Of a stretch of DNA of 54,843 nt, positions 8,518 to 16,597 are shown piece by piece. Source of the DNA: Microthrixaceae bacterium (lineage in GTDB: Bacteria > Actinomycetota > Acidimicrobiia > Acidimicrobiales > Microtrichaceae). The position numbers and the translations under genes were made by a program. The first letter of the stretch is position 1; each line of letters starts with the position of its first letter. Location of the stretch: contig JAMLGJ010000024.1 of the NCBI GenBank assembly GCA_023958095.1, positions 1 through 54,843 of the forward strand. The letters are read 5' to 3'. The notes beneath the pieces were generated by a model. That model searched no databases. It had not been told where the DNA came from and worked only from the letters and a program-made list of their open reading frames with translations.

Positions 8518-9849
8518 TCAGTCGTCGAAGTCGATCGAGTCGGGGATCTCCATGTCGGCATCGATGTCGAGGTCGTCCGCTTCGATGCCGACCCGTGCCA
8601 TCCACAGCCCGGGGGCCTCCAGCTCGTTGGGCGTCGGCAGGTGCGAGGCGTCCGACCACAGTGCATCGAGTGCTTCGGGGCCACCCCGGTCGAGCACACC
8701 CCGGACGAAACCCGCGCCGCTGTCGAAGGTGGCCTGCGACAGCTCGAGTCCGAAGAGCCGCTCCACGAACCGGGCCTCGGGGCCGGCTTCGACCCGCCGC
8801 CGCCGGAGTGCCTCGGTGACCATCGCGTAGTCGGCGAGCAGGGCGCCCCCGACCTCGTCGAGGACGTTGTCGACCCAGCCCTCCACCACGGCCACGACCG
8901 CGTGGATGCGAGGCATGATCGCCCTCTGGTGCTCCGACTGCATGACACCCAGGAGCCGGTCCGGGTTGCCGGCGAGCTCCTGGAGTGCCCCCATGTCGGC
9001 GCCGAGTTCCCCGAAGGCCTCGTCGATGCCGAGCTCACGGCCCTGGCGTTCGATCTCCTCCGGGTCGACCGAGAAGGCTCGGGTGTACTCGCCGATCAGG
9101 TCGGTCAGGGTGTCGCGCACATGGGGCAGTGTCAGGACCTGGTGGTGGGCCACGTCGGAGAGGCAGACCCACATCCGGATGTCGTCCACGGGGATGCTCC
9201 AGTCGGCCGCGAACGCATCGACGTTGGACAGCACCACGGTCAGGGGCTTGGCGACCGGTCGCGGGAGCGGCAGCTCGTAGTGGCCGAAGGCCCGTGCCGC
9301 GAGGTGGCCCGCGGTGGAGCCGGCCATCATCGAGAGCATCATCGGGCCCATCATCGAGGCGAGCTGGCGGATCATCGCCGGGGGGATGGCACCGAGGCCC
9401 GGTATTCCGGCGAGCTCGGAGGCATCGGCGTCGTCGAGGCCGTCCAACTCGCCGAGTTGTGCCGCGAGCCCCTGCCCCAGCGAACCGGCGAGGCCCTCCA
9501 GCAGTGGTCGCTGGTCGTCGAGGAACCGGCGCGCCCACTGGGTGCGGTTCATCGCATCGATCCGCACCGGTTCACGAAGGCCCCGCGAGGTGTGGTCCGC
9601 AACCCTGAGCTCGGCCACGCGGGCGAGGCTCTCGAGCGACATCCGGTCCGCCGGATCGAGGTTGGCCTCGCTGTGGCCCTCGTTGGCGATGCCGGCCGCC
9701 ATCTGGGCAGCGGCTTCCCACGGCTCCTGGGAGCGCATCATGGCTCCGAGCTGGCCGAAGATCGTCGCCATGGCGTCGGCTCCACCGCCGAAGGGCCCTT
9801 CGGGGCGGTTGGGCTCGTCGTCCTCGGGGGGTTCGGGCGCTTGGTCCAC
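8518..9849 (-). CDS. DUF2342 / zincin-like (Zincin_2) protein
   Basis: 443-aa protein of the actinobacterial family often annotated as zinc-dependent metalloprotease or F420-associated hydrolase. Recognisable parts are the central Met-rich helix (LASMMGPMMLSMMAGSTAGHLA), the segment PLPRPVAKPLTVVLSNVDAFA, and the helical core HAVVAVVEGWVDNVLDEV. The last of these is where family members carry their metal-site residues. I see no classical HExxH. No signal peptide or clear membrane anchor. The GTG start is supported by a -10 hexamer 6 bases upstream. Function in this organism is unknown. Confidence 0.82.
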   Translation of the reverse strand: MDQAPEPPEDDEPNRPEGPFGGGADAMATIFGQLGAMMRSQEPWEAAAQMAAGIANEGHSEANLDPADRMSLESLARVAELRVADHTSRGLREPVRIDAMNRTQWARRFLDDQRPLLEGLAGSLGQGLAAQLGELDGLDDADASELAGIPGLGAIPPAMIRQLASMMGPMMLSMMAGSTAGHLAARAFGHYELPLPRPVAKPLTVVLSNVDAFAADWSIPVDDIRMWVCLSDVAHHQVLTLPHVRDTLTDLIGEYTRAFSVDPEEIERQGRELGIDEAFGELGADMGALQELAGNPDRLLGVMQSEHQRAIMPRIHAVVAVVEGWVDNVLDEVGGALLADYAMVTEALRRRRVEAGPEARFVERLFGLELSQATFDSGAGFVRGVLDRGGPEALDALWSDASHLPTPNELEAPGLWMARVGIEADDLDIDADMEIPDSIDFDD

Positions 9850-9855
9850 GTGCCA

Positions 9856-9861
9856 ATGCTA
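9856..9861 (-). promoter_or_regulatory. -10 hexamer TAGCAT, leaderless start of DUF2342 gene
   Basis: On the minus strand, TAGCAT is followed by 6 bases and the GTG at 9849. No ribosome-binding site is visible, so transcription and translation probably start together. Confidence 0.5.
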
Positions 9862-9936
9862 GAACCGGTGCCAACGGCGTGTGCCGCGGTCGGCCGGGAC
9901 ACGCTCCGGGTCCGCCGTCCCGGGCCCGAGGTCGGG

Positions 9937-11076
9937 CTAACCGGGAAAGGCGGCCACCTCGACCTCGACCCGCACGGGGTCGCCCGACCGGTTCAGGTCG
10001 ATCGTCACCACATCACCGGGTGACAACGGTGAGATCAGCGCCACGAGTGCCGCCAGGTCCGACACCGGGTGTCCGTCGAGCGCGTGGATCACGTCGCCGG
10101 CGGCGATGCCGGCGTGCTCGGCCGGGGACCCGGGGACGACCTCGATCACGTGTGCACCCTCGGTCGGAACCGACACCGGTGACTGGCCCACCGGTTCTAG
10201 GAACTCCGCGGCATCGTCCACGTCGCCGGCGCGGACGCCGATCCACGGATGCTCGACGCCACCGGTCTCCATCAGGCGGCTCACCACGCTCGACAGCGCC
10301 TGGGCCGGGTAGGCCACGGCGTGGCCCTCCTGGGTGCCTATCACCAGTCCGGCGACGCGTCCGTCAGGCCCGGCGAGCACACCCGAGTCGGCCTCCACGC
10401 CGTCGACCATGAGAACGTCGTCGGCGATCGTGTGGTCCGGCCGTGACCACACGAGCCCGGTCGCGGCCACACGTGCGCTCGTGCTGCGACGCATCCCCGA
10501 GTCGTCGAAGTGCACGAGGCGCACCGGGTCGCCGGGGTCGACCTCTGAGGCCACATCCGGTGCGGAACCCGAGGGGGTCTCGAGGCGCACCACGGTGAGG
10601 TCCATGTAGGAGTCCTCGGCCACCACAGCCGCGGAGGTGCGCGCCCCACCGATGCGCACCGCTATGCGCCCTGCCTGCCCGAACCCGTCCCCGGCCACCA
10701 CGACGTGGCGTCCGTCGTCCATGAGAAGGCCCGTTGTGTGGGTGGTGCCCTCCGGGCCGATCGTCTCGACCATCGCCAGGCAGTCGTGCAGCACCTCCGG
10801 TGGGGCCGCGAGGTCGTCGCCCCGGCCGGATCCGGAGAAGGCCCTGGCGGCCAGCGCGGTGCCAACCATCACGCTCACGCCGACCGCCACGAGGCCCACC
10901 ACCAGCAGGCGGCCACGCCGCCTGTCCGAGTCGACCCGCACCTGCATCCCGAGCTCACTGGGGTGGGTCCAGCCTCGCTGCTCCCCCGGCGGTGGCGGCC
11001 CTGCCGGGTCGGCTCCCAGCGGCGGTTCGTGGCCTGCATCAGGGTTCTCTGCACCGCTGTCGCCACCTCGGTCCAT
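9937..11076 (-). CDS. Membrane-anchored PDZ protein with degenerate trypsin-like domain
   Basis: 379 aa: an acidic cytosolic head with WTHPSELG, one membrane helix (LLVVGLVAVGVSVMVGTALAA), an HtrA-like beta-barrel domain and a C-terminal PDZ domain (GAHVIEVVPGSPAEHAGIAAG). In the protease part the Asp region is kept (DLTVVRLE) and a Ser is present (ADSGVLAGPDG). However, the strand that normally carries the catalytic His reads VVVAGDGFG and has no His. It is probably a protease-fold binding protein rather than an active HtrA. The ATG at 11076 is chosen because TATCGT lies 7 bases before it. Much longer open frame upstream has no support. Confidence 0.8.
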   Translation of the reverse strand: MDRGGDSGAENPDAGHEPPLGADPAGPPPPGEQRGWTHPSELGMQVRVDSDRRRGRLLVVGLVAVGVSVMVGTALAARAFSGSGRGDDLAAPPEVLHDCLAMVETIGPEGTTHTTGLLMDDGRHVVVAGDGFGQAGRIAVRIGGARTSAAVVAEDSYMDLTVVRLETPSGSAPDVASEVDPGDPVRLVHFDDSGMRRSTSARVAATGLVWSRPDHTIADDVLMVDGVEADSGVLAGPDGRVAGLVIGTQEGHAVAYPAQALSSVVSRLMETGGVEHPWIGVRAGDVDDAAEFLEPVGQSPVSVPTEGAHVIEVVPGSPAEHAGIAAGDVIHALDGHPVSDLAALVALISPLSPGDVVTIDLNRSGDPVRVEVEVAAFPG

Positions 11077-11083
11077 TGACGAG

Positions 11084-11089
11084 ACGATA
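11084..11089 (-). promoter_or_regulatory. -10 hexamer TATCGT for PDZ gene
   Basis: TATCGT on the minus strand is followed by 7 bases and the ATG at 11076. It faces the moaE promoter across about 110 bp. Confidence 0.5.
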
Positions 11090-11196
11090 CCGAGAAGGGG
11101 CGCCGGGTTGGACGCGCCCGGCTGAGAGGGCTGTGTCCCGGGTCGCTTCGGGCGCCTCCGACGGGGCACCATCTGTGGTGGGTGGCCGTGCCAACC

Positions 11197-11202
11197 TACG
11201 AT
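11197..11202 (+). promoter_or_regulatory. -10 hexamer TACGAT for moaE operon
   Basis: TACGAT, then 6 bases, then GTG at 11209. This hexamer decides the start of moaE, since no Shine-Dalgarno sequence is present. Confidence 0.5.
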
Positions 11203-11208
11203 GTTCAC

Positions 11209-11730
11209 GTGAGCCCACTTCCGACACCACCTCCCGACGCGGTGGACTGGGTCGCGCTGAGCGCCGAACCGCTCCCACTCGAGGCAGTGCATCCGTGGCT
11301 GGTGCGCAGCCGATGCGGTGCGGTGGTGCAGTTCACCGGCACCACGCGGGACCATTCGGGCAGCCGCCGTTCGGTGAGCTCGCTCACCTACGAGGCCTAC
11401 GACACCGAGGCTCTCGGCCGGATGGAGGCCCTGGCCGCCGAGCTGCGGCGCCGCTGGCCCGATGTGGAGGCGCTCGCGATGCTGCACCGCACCGGCGAGG
11501 TGGGACTCCGGGAACCAGCCGTGGTGGTGGGGGTCTCGGCTGCGCACCGCGACGTGGCCTTCGAGGCGGCGCGGTTCGGAATAGACGCACTCAAGCTGAC
11601 GGTGCCGATCTGGAAGCGCGAACGGCACGCGGGCGGTCAGGACTGGGGGCTCGAGGGCAACCAGCTCGCCGAGGTGGACGAGTTGCAGCCGGCCTGGCCG
11701 GCGGGCGCGAGTGCGGCTGGTGGACGATGA
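11209..11730 (+). CDS. moaE: Molybdopterin synthase catalytic subunit MoaE
   Basis: Large subunit of MPT synthase, which transfers sulfur from MoaD to precursor Z in molybdenum cofactor synthesis. Family marks: CGAVVQFTGTTRDHS near the N-terminus, LTYEAYDTEAL, HRTGEVGL, VGVSAAHRDVAFEAARFGID, and the active-site block LKLTVPIWKRE with the conserved Lys residues. 173 aa from the leaderless GTG at 11209. An in-frame GTG at 11182 would add 9 residues but lies upstream of the -10 hexamer. No moaD or other moa gene is nearby. Its stop overlaps the next small gene. Confidence 0.9.
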   Translation: MSPLPTPPPDAVDWVALSAEPLPLEAVHPWLVRSRCGAVVQFTGTTRDHSGSRRSVSSLTYEAYDTEALGRMEALAAELRRRWPDVEALAMLHRTGEVGLREPAVVVGVSAAHRDVAFEAARFGIDALKLTVPIWKRERHAGGQDWGLEGNQLAEVDELQPAWPAGASAAGGR

Positions 11731-11918
11731 GTCCGCTGGTGTTCCTCGGAGCGGCGCTGGTGATCAGCGTGATCGGCACGCTCGTGCTGTGGGTGCGGCA
11801 CCGTGACACGACGGGGCCCGATTCCACCATCGACGAGTTCCGTTCAAAGATGAAGGCGCTGTCGGACGAACCCGGCAGCGACGCAGGGCGCAGCGGCGTC
11901 TCCCGGCGGGGAGGCTGA
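11727..11918 (+). CDS. 63-aa single-pass membrane protein
   Basis: A short gene inside a long open frame. Its ATG at 11727 overlaps the moaE stop codon (ATGA), and its TGA at 11916-11918 abuts the mreB start. The product has one N-terminal membrane helix (PLVFLGAALVISVIGTLVLWV) and a charged cytosolic part with STIDEFRSKMKAL. Its tight coupling on both sides argues that it is translated. The family is not recognised. The position suggests a membrane partner for MreB (inference). Confidence 0.7.
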   Translation: MSPLVFLGAALVISVIGTLVLWVRHRDTTGPDSTIDEFRSKMKALSDEPGSDAGRSGVSRRGG

Positions 11919-11919
11919 A

Positions 11920-12924
11920 CTGGCCCGCGACCTCGCCATCGACCTCGGCACCGCGAACACCCTCGTCTACGCGCGCGGGGAGGGGATAGTGCTCAACGAG
12001 CCTTCGGTCATCGCGCTCAACGACCGGTCCGGCACGGTGCTCGAGTTCGGCCGCGACGCGTGGCGCATGATCGGACGCACCCCCAGCTACATCGTTGCGG
12101 TGAGGCCGTTGCGAGGGGGTGCGATCACCGACTTCGAGGTGACCCAGGAGATGATCCGGATCATCCTCAAGGAGGTCGGCGTGAACCGCCGCAACCGCCC
12201 GAGGGTGGTGATCTGCGTGCCCTCCGCGATCACCGCGGTGGAGAAGCGGGCGGTCACCGAGGCGGCCCGCAAGGCGGGTGCGGTCGAGGCGCAGCTGATC
12301 GAGCAGCCGATGGCAGCCGCGATCGGTGCAGGGCTGCCGATCAACGAGCCGCTCGCCAACATGGTGGTGGACATCGGCGGCGGCACCTCCGAGACGGCGC
12401 TGATCTCCCTGGGCGGCGTGGTGGCGCTCGAAGCCGTGAGGGTCGGCTCGTTCGACATCGACGCCGCGATCATCCACCACATCCGCCGCGAGTACGGCAT
12501 CGCCATCGGTGAGCAGACGGCCGAGGAGATAAAGATCCTCGTCGGCTCGGCCCACCAGACACCCGACGAGGTGCGCGCCGAGGTGCGCGGACGTGAGCTG
12601 ATGAGCGGCCTTCCCCGCAACGTGGTGCTGTCGGCCTCGGAGGTGCGCGAGGCGATCTCCGAGCCGGTCAACTCCGTGGTGGACTCGGTGCTTTCGTGCC
12701 TCTCGGAGGCTCCACCCGAACTCGCCCAGGACCTCATCACGCAGGGAATCCAGCTCGTGGGCGGCGGATCGCTGCTCAAGGGGCTCGACCTGCGTCTCCA
12801 GAAGGAGACCCAGGTGCCGGTGAACCTCGTACGCCAGCCGCTCGAGGCGGTGGTGCTGGGAGCGGGCCGGATCGTGGAGAACTACGAGGAGCTGGGCGAC
12901 ATGTTCATGGCGAGTGGCCGCTGA
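11920..12924 (+). CDS. mreB: Actin-like cell-shape protein MreB, CTG start
   Basis: Bacterial actin homologue that organises lateral wall synthesis. 334 aa, the normal length. ATPase-fold motifs: phosphate 1 DLAIDLGTANTLVY at the extreme N-terminus, phosphate 2 MVVDIGGGTSETA, and the adenosine motif LVGGGSLLKGL. The open frame begins at 11854 after a stop and contains no ATG, GTG or TTG before the conserved phosphate-1 motif. CTG at 11920 would encode MARDLAIDLGTAN and has GGGGAGG 5-6 bases upstream, so a CTG start is the best reading. Starting at the next GTG (11989) would delete the phosphate-1 motif. No mreC or mreD follows. Confidence 0.9.
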   Translation: MARDLAIDLGTANTLVYARGEGIVLNEPSVIALNDRSGTVLEFGRDAWRMIGRTPSYIVAVRPLRGGAITDFEVTQEMIRIILKEVGVNRRNRPRVVICVPSAITAVEKRAVTEAARKAGAVEAQLIEQPMAAAIGAGLPINEPLANMVVDIGGGTSETALISLGGVVALEAVRVGSFDIDAAIIHHIRREYGIAIGEQTAEEIKILVGSAHQTPDEVRAEVRGRELMSGLPRNVVLSASEVREAISEPVNSVVDSVLSCLSEAPPELAQDLITQGIQLVGGGSLLKGLDLRLQKETQVPVNLVRQPLEAVVLGAGRIVENYEELGDMFMASGR

Positions 12925-13016
12925 GCTCCCGGGGGTCGACCTGTCGGTCTCGGGCCGGGCGAGCCACTGGGCTCCGCGGCGCGACCGTTTGGCACCTTCG
13001 CCGCTGCGCGGTGCTC

Positions 13017-13022
13017 TAGTGT
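13017..13022 (+). promoter_or_regulatory. Possible -10 hexamer TAGTGT of liv operon
   Basis: TAGTGT lies 29 bases before the livG TTG start, leaving room for a short leader with the GGGGGA ribosome-binding site. No convincing -35 is visible at normal spacing. Confidence 0.35.
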
Positions 13023-13051
13023 GCTGCACCAACTGAACCGGGGGATCGGTC

Positions 13052-13813
13052 TTGTCTCTGCTCGTGGTGGACAACGTGGGTGTGCACTTCGGTGGCGTCA
13101 GCGCGCTCGACGGCCTGAGCTTCTCGATCGAGGAGGGCCAGCTGGCGGCCCTGATCGGACCCAACGGTGCCGGCAAGACCACGTTGTTCAACGTGGTGTC
13201 GCGCATCTACGAGGCCTCCGAGGGAGCGGTCACCTTCGACGGGCGCGACCTCCTGGCCATGCCGGCACACTCCATCGCGGAGCTCGGTGTGGGGCGTACG
13301 TTCCAGAACCTCGCCCTGGTGCCGGGTCTGACGGTGCTCGAGAACGTGATGGTCGGTGCCCACAGCCGCAGCAGCGGTGGGTTCTGGTCGGCGATCCTGC
13401 GGTTCCCGCAGGCGGCGGAGGAACGCCGTGTCGCCACACGGGCCCACGAGATCCTCGAGAGGTTGTCCCTCGACCACCTGGCGGGCCGGCCCTGCGCGGG
13501 CCTGCCGTACGGCACGCTCAAGCGGATCGAGTTCGCACGCGCCCTGGCGGGCAAGCCCCGGCTGTTGATGCTGGACGAACCCGCCAGTGGCCTCACCCAC
13601 GGTGAGGTCGACGAACTGGGAGCGCTGATCCGCCAGATCCGCGACGAGTTCGACCTGACGGTTCTGCTGGTGGAACACCACATGTCGATGGTGATGGCGA
13701 TCTCGGAGAAGATCGTCGTGATGGACCTGGGCACCAAGATCGCCGAGGGTGACCCGGCAGCGGTGCGGGACGACCCGGCGGTCATAAGTGCCTACCTGGG
13801 TGCGTCGACATGA
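13052..13813 (+). CDS. livG: Branched-chain amino acid-type ABC transporter ATPase LivG
   Basis: First of two ATPases of a HAAT-family importer. Walker A GPNGAGKTT at residues 36-44, Walker B LLMLDEPASGL. The LivG-specific long helical insert follows GVGRTFQNLALVPGLTVLENV. The signature region is unusual, CAGLPYGTLKRIEFARAL, in place of LSYG(E/Q)QRRLEIARAL, which may affect coupling but retains the helix. The TTG start with GGGGGA 6 bases upstream is well placed. 253 aa is normal. It overlaps livF by 4 bases. Confidence 0.92.
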   Translation: MSLLVVDNVGVHFGGVSALDGLSFSIEEGQLAALIGPNGAGKTTLFNVVSRIYEASEGAVTFDGRDLLAMPAHSIAELGVGRTFQNLALVPGLTVLENVMVGAHSRSSGGFWSAILRFPQAAEERRVATRAHEILERLSLDHLAGRPCAGLPYGTLKRIEFARALAGKPRLLMLDEPASGLTHGEVDELGALIRQIRDEFDLTVLLVEHHMSMVMAISEKIVVMDLGTKIAEGDPAAVRDDPAVISAYLGAST

Positions 13814-14517
13814 GCCTGCTCGAGGTCTCCGGCCTGCGCTGCGGCTACGGCATCGTCGAGGTGCTCTTCGGTCTCGACCTGTCGGTGGCCGAGGGAGAGC
13901 TCGTGGTCGTGCTGGGTGCCAACGGTGCCGGCAAGACCACGACGCTGCGTGCCATCTCGGGGATGATCCCCGCGTCTGGCTCGGTGCGCCTGGACGGCAC
14001 CGAGGTCCTGGGCCGACGCCCGGACCAGCTGCTCTCGGCCGGGGTGGCACACGTGCCCCAGGGGAGGGGCACGATCTCCGCCCTGAGCGTGGAGGACAAC
14101 CTGCGGGTCGGCGGATACCAGCGTTCCTCCGCCGAGGTCACCGAGGACCTCGAGATGTGGTTCGAGGTGTTCCCCCGCCTCTCCGAACGCCGCACCCAGC
14201 TGGCCGGGTCGATGTCGGGAGGCGAGCAGCAGATGCTCGCCATCGCACGGGCGTTCATGAGCCGCCCGAGGTTGTTGCTGCTCGACGAGCCGTCGCTGGG
14301 GCTCGCCCCCCTGGTGACCCGCGAGGTCTTCGACCGCTTGCGAGACGTCACCCAGCAGATGGGTTCGGCGGTGCTGCTGGTCGAACAGAACGCCAACCTG
14401 GCGCTCGACTTCGCAGCTCGTGCCTACGTGCTCGAGGCCGGTTCCATCGTGGTGTCGGGGTCGGCCTCGGAGCTCCAGGGCGACGAGGCGATCCAGAAGG
14501 CGTACCTGGGGTTGTGA
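13810..14517 (+). CDS. livF: Branched-chain amino acid-type ABC transporter ATPase LivF
   Basis: Second ATPase of the importer, 235 aa. Walker A GANGAGKTT at residues 36-44, the Q-loop segment HVPQGRGTISALSVEDNL, signature MSGGEQQMLAIARA, and Walker B LLLLDEPSLGLAPL are all canonical. Its ATG overlaps the livG stop (ATGA), so the two ATPases are translationally coupled and probably form the heterodimer that drives LivH and LivM. Confidence 0.94.
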   Translation: MSLLEVSGLRCGYGIVEVLFGLDLSVAEGELVVVLGANGAGKTTTLRAISGMIPASGSVRLDGTEVLGRRPDQLLSAGVAHVPQGRGTISALSVEDNLRVGGYQRSSAEVTEDLEMWFEVFPRLSERRTQLAGSMSGGEQQMLAIARAFMSRPRLLLLDEPSLGLAPLVTREVFDRLRDVTQQMGSAVLLVEQNANLALDFAARAYVLEAGSIVVSGSASELQGDEAIQKAYLGL

Positions 14518-14566
14518 CGATGCTTGTGAACGGACCCGGAACGACTCACGCCCGTGGAGGTGCCAG

Positions 14567-15451
14567 GTGAACGACTTCCTCGAGGTCGTCGTCGTCGGCA
14601 TCGGCAACGGTGCCGTCTACGCCATGCTCGGGCTCGGGCTCGTGGTGATCTACCGCTCCACCGGGCTGTTGAACTTCGCGCAGGGTGAGCTGTCGATGTT
14701 CTCGACGTTCATCGTGTGGACGATCTGGAACGCAGGGGTCCCCCTGTGGTTGGCGATCCTGGGTGGGATGGCCGGCGGTTTCCTGGTCGGGATCCTGTTG
14801 CACCAGGTCGCGGTGTCCCCCCTGGGGGATCCCCACGAGAAGCCGCTGGCGGTGGTGATCGTCACCATTGCGCTGTTCCTCGCCCTGAACGGCGCCGCCC
14901 AGTTGATCTGGGGAACCGTCGACAAGCGTCTCGACCCGCTCTTCGGCCAGTCGCAGGTGACCATCGGTGGGGTCGCCATCCAGTGGCAGAAGATCGGGGC
15001 GGTGCTGGTGCTCGTGGCCCTCGCCACCGGGTTCGTGCTGTTGTTCAACCGCACGAAGCTGGGCCTCGCCATGAGGGCGGTGGCCTCCAACTCCGAATCC
15101 GCCGGCCTGTGCGGTGTGCCGGTGCCGCGGATCCTCATGCTCGGCTGGGGGCTCGCTGCCGCGGTCGGCACCGTGGCCGGGGTGTTCACCGCCCCGCAGC
15201 TGGGCCTGGGCACCAACATGATGCAGCTCACCCTCATCTTCGGGTTCGCGGCCATCACCCTCGGTGGGTTCGACAGCCTGATCGGGGCGGTCGTCGGCGG
15301 CATGGTCGTGGGCATCCTGTCCGCGGTGGTGCCCCAGTACGTCTCGACCTTCGAACGCATGCCCCTGGCCCCCGCGTTCATCCTCATCCTCGCGGTGCTG
15401 TTGTTCCGGCCACAGGGCCTGTTCGGCTCCAAGGAGGTGCAGCGCGTATGA
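14567..15451 (+). CDS. livH: Branched-chain amino acid-type ABC permease LivH
   Basis: Inner-membrane permease, 294 aa with about 8 helices. It contains the family phrases GNGAVYAMLGLGLVVIYRSTG, NFAQGEL and AMRAVASNSESAGLCGV near the ATPase contact loop, and GGFDSLIGAVVGGMVVGI near the C-terminus. The GTG at 14567 has GGAGG 7 bases upstream. The frame is open further upstream inside livF, but the protein begins with the conserved NDFLEVVVVGIGNG. It overlaps livM by 4 bases. Confidence 0.92.
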   Translation: MNDFLEVVVVGIGNGAVYAMLGLGLVVIYRSTGLLNFAQGELSMFSTFIVWTIWNAGVPLWLAILGGMAGGFLVGILLHQVAVSPLGDPHEKPLAVVIVTIALFLALNGAAQLIWGTVDKRLDPLFGQSQVTIGGVAIQWQKIGAVLVLVALATGFVLLFNRTKLGLAMRAVASNSESAGLCGVPVPRILMLGWGLAAAVGTVAGVFTAPQLGLGTNMMQLTLIFGFAAITLGGFDSLIGAVVGGMVVGILSAVVPQYVSTFERMPLAPAFILILAVLLFRPQGLFGSKEVQRV

Positions 15452-16554
15452 CCTCCACCGGGCCCCGCTGGGTTCGCTACGCCTCGGGTGCGGTGATGGC
15501 CGTGGTCCTGGTCGCCCTGCCGTTCATGTTCCCCGCCTTCAGGGTCAACCAGTTCGTGACCTGGATGTGCCTCGCCGTCGCCGCCGCAGGGCTCAACCTG
15601 CTGACCGGCTTCAACGGCCAGATCTCGGTCGGCCACGGCGCCCTGTACGGGTTGGGTGCCTACACCGCCGCGATCCTCGTGACCGACTCGGGTTGGCCGA
15701 TGCTCGCCACACCCGTGGCCGCGGCGGCGGTCTGCTTCGTCGCGGGTGTCGTGATCGGCCTGCCGGCGTTGCGCATCAAGGGGCTCTACCTGGCCCTGGT
15801 GACCCTCGCGGTGGCCACGTTGTTCCCCGCCCTGGTCGAGCAGTTCTCGAGCCTCACAGGGGGCAGCTCGGGGCTGTCGCTGGTGGTCCCACAGGACGAC
15901 TGCCCCAGGGGCCGCCCCGAGTGCCCGGTGCGCTGGGAGTCCCCGATCGACGGTCTGGCGTCGGACCAGTGGCGCTACTTCGTGTTCCTCGCGGTGACGG
16001 TGGTGATGTTCATCGTGGTGGCCAACATCGTGCGTTCCCGCACGGGCCGAAGCCTCGTGGCGATACGCGACAACGAGGTCGCAGCCGAGGCATCCGGGGT
16101 CAACGTCTCCCGGGCGAAGATCCTCACCTTCGGCACCTCGGCCGCGATCGCGGGTGTGGGCGGTGCGATGCTGGCGCTCAACAACGGCCGGGTGAACCCC
16201 ACCTCCTTCACACTGCTCGTGTCGATCTACCTGCTCGTGGCGGTCGTCGTGGGTGGTGCCGCCACGATCGTCGGTCCCGCCGTGGGAACGGTGGTGGCGG
16301 GTCTGTTCAACGACGTGATCGCACCGGAACTGCCGGGTCGGTTCGAGAACGCGGCACCGGTGATCCTCGGGGTGCTGCTGGTGATCCAGATGCTGCTCGC
16401 CCCCAACGGGATCGTCGGCCAGATCCGTGACCTGCAGGCGCGGATCGCGGCGCGGCGACACGGTGGGGATCCGGGAGGCCAGACTGGACACCTGGCCACC
16501 CCGGGGGGAACCGGGACCGAACCGGAGGACCTCGGGTCCGCGTCCGGCACGTGA
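15448..16554 (+). CDS. livM: Branched-chain amino acid-type ABC permease LivM
   Basis: Second permease, 368 aa with 8-10 helices. LivM features are GLNLLTGFNGQISVGHGALYGLGAY, LPALRIKGLYLALVTLA, the contact loop SLVAIRDNEVAAEASGVNVSRAK, and GAATIVGPAVGTV. A periplasmic loop contains four charged and Cys residues (DDCPRGRPECPV), which could form a disulfide. A Gly/Thr-rich cytosolic tail of about 35 residues is extra. The ATG sits in an ATGA overlap with livH. Confidence 0.92.
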   Translation: MTSTGPRWVRYASGAVMAVVLVALPFMFPAFRVNQFVTWMCLAVAAAGLNLLTGFNGQISVGHGALYGLGAYTAAILVTDSGWPMLATPVAAAAVCFVAGVVIGLPALRIKGLYLALVTLAVATLFPALVEQFSSLTGGSSGLSLVVPQDDCPRGRPECPVRWESPIDGLASDQWRYFVFLAVTVVMFIVVANIVRSRTGRSLVAIRDNEVAAEASGVNVSRAKILTFGTSAAIAGVGGAMLALNNGRVNPTSFTLLVSIYLLVAVVVGGAATIVGPAVGTVVAGLFNDVIAPELPGRFENAAPVILGVLLVIQMLLAPNGIVGQIRDLQARIAARRHGGDPGGQTGHLATPGGTGTEPEDLGSASGT

Positions 16555-16597
16555 ACCTGCGGTATACCAAGCACGAACACCAGGAGGATTCTGAGAC

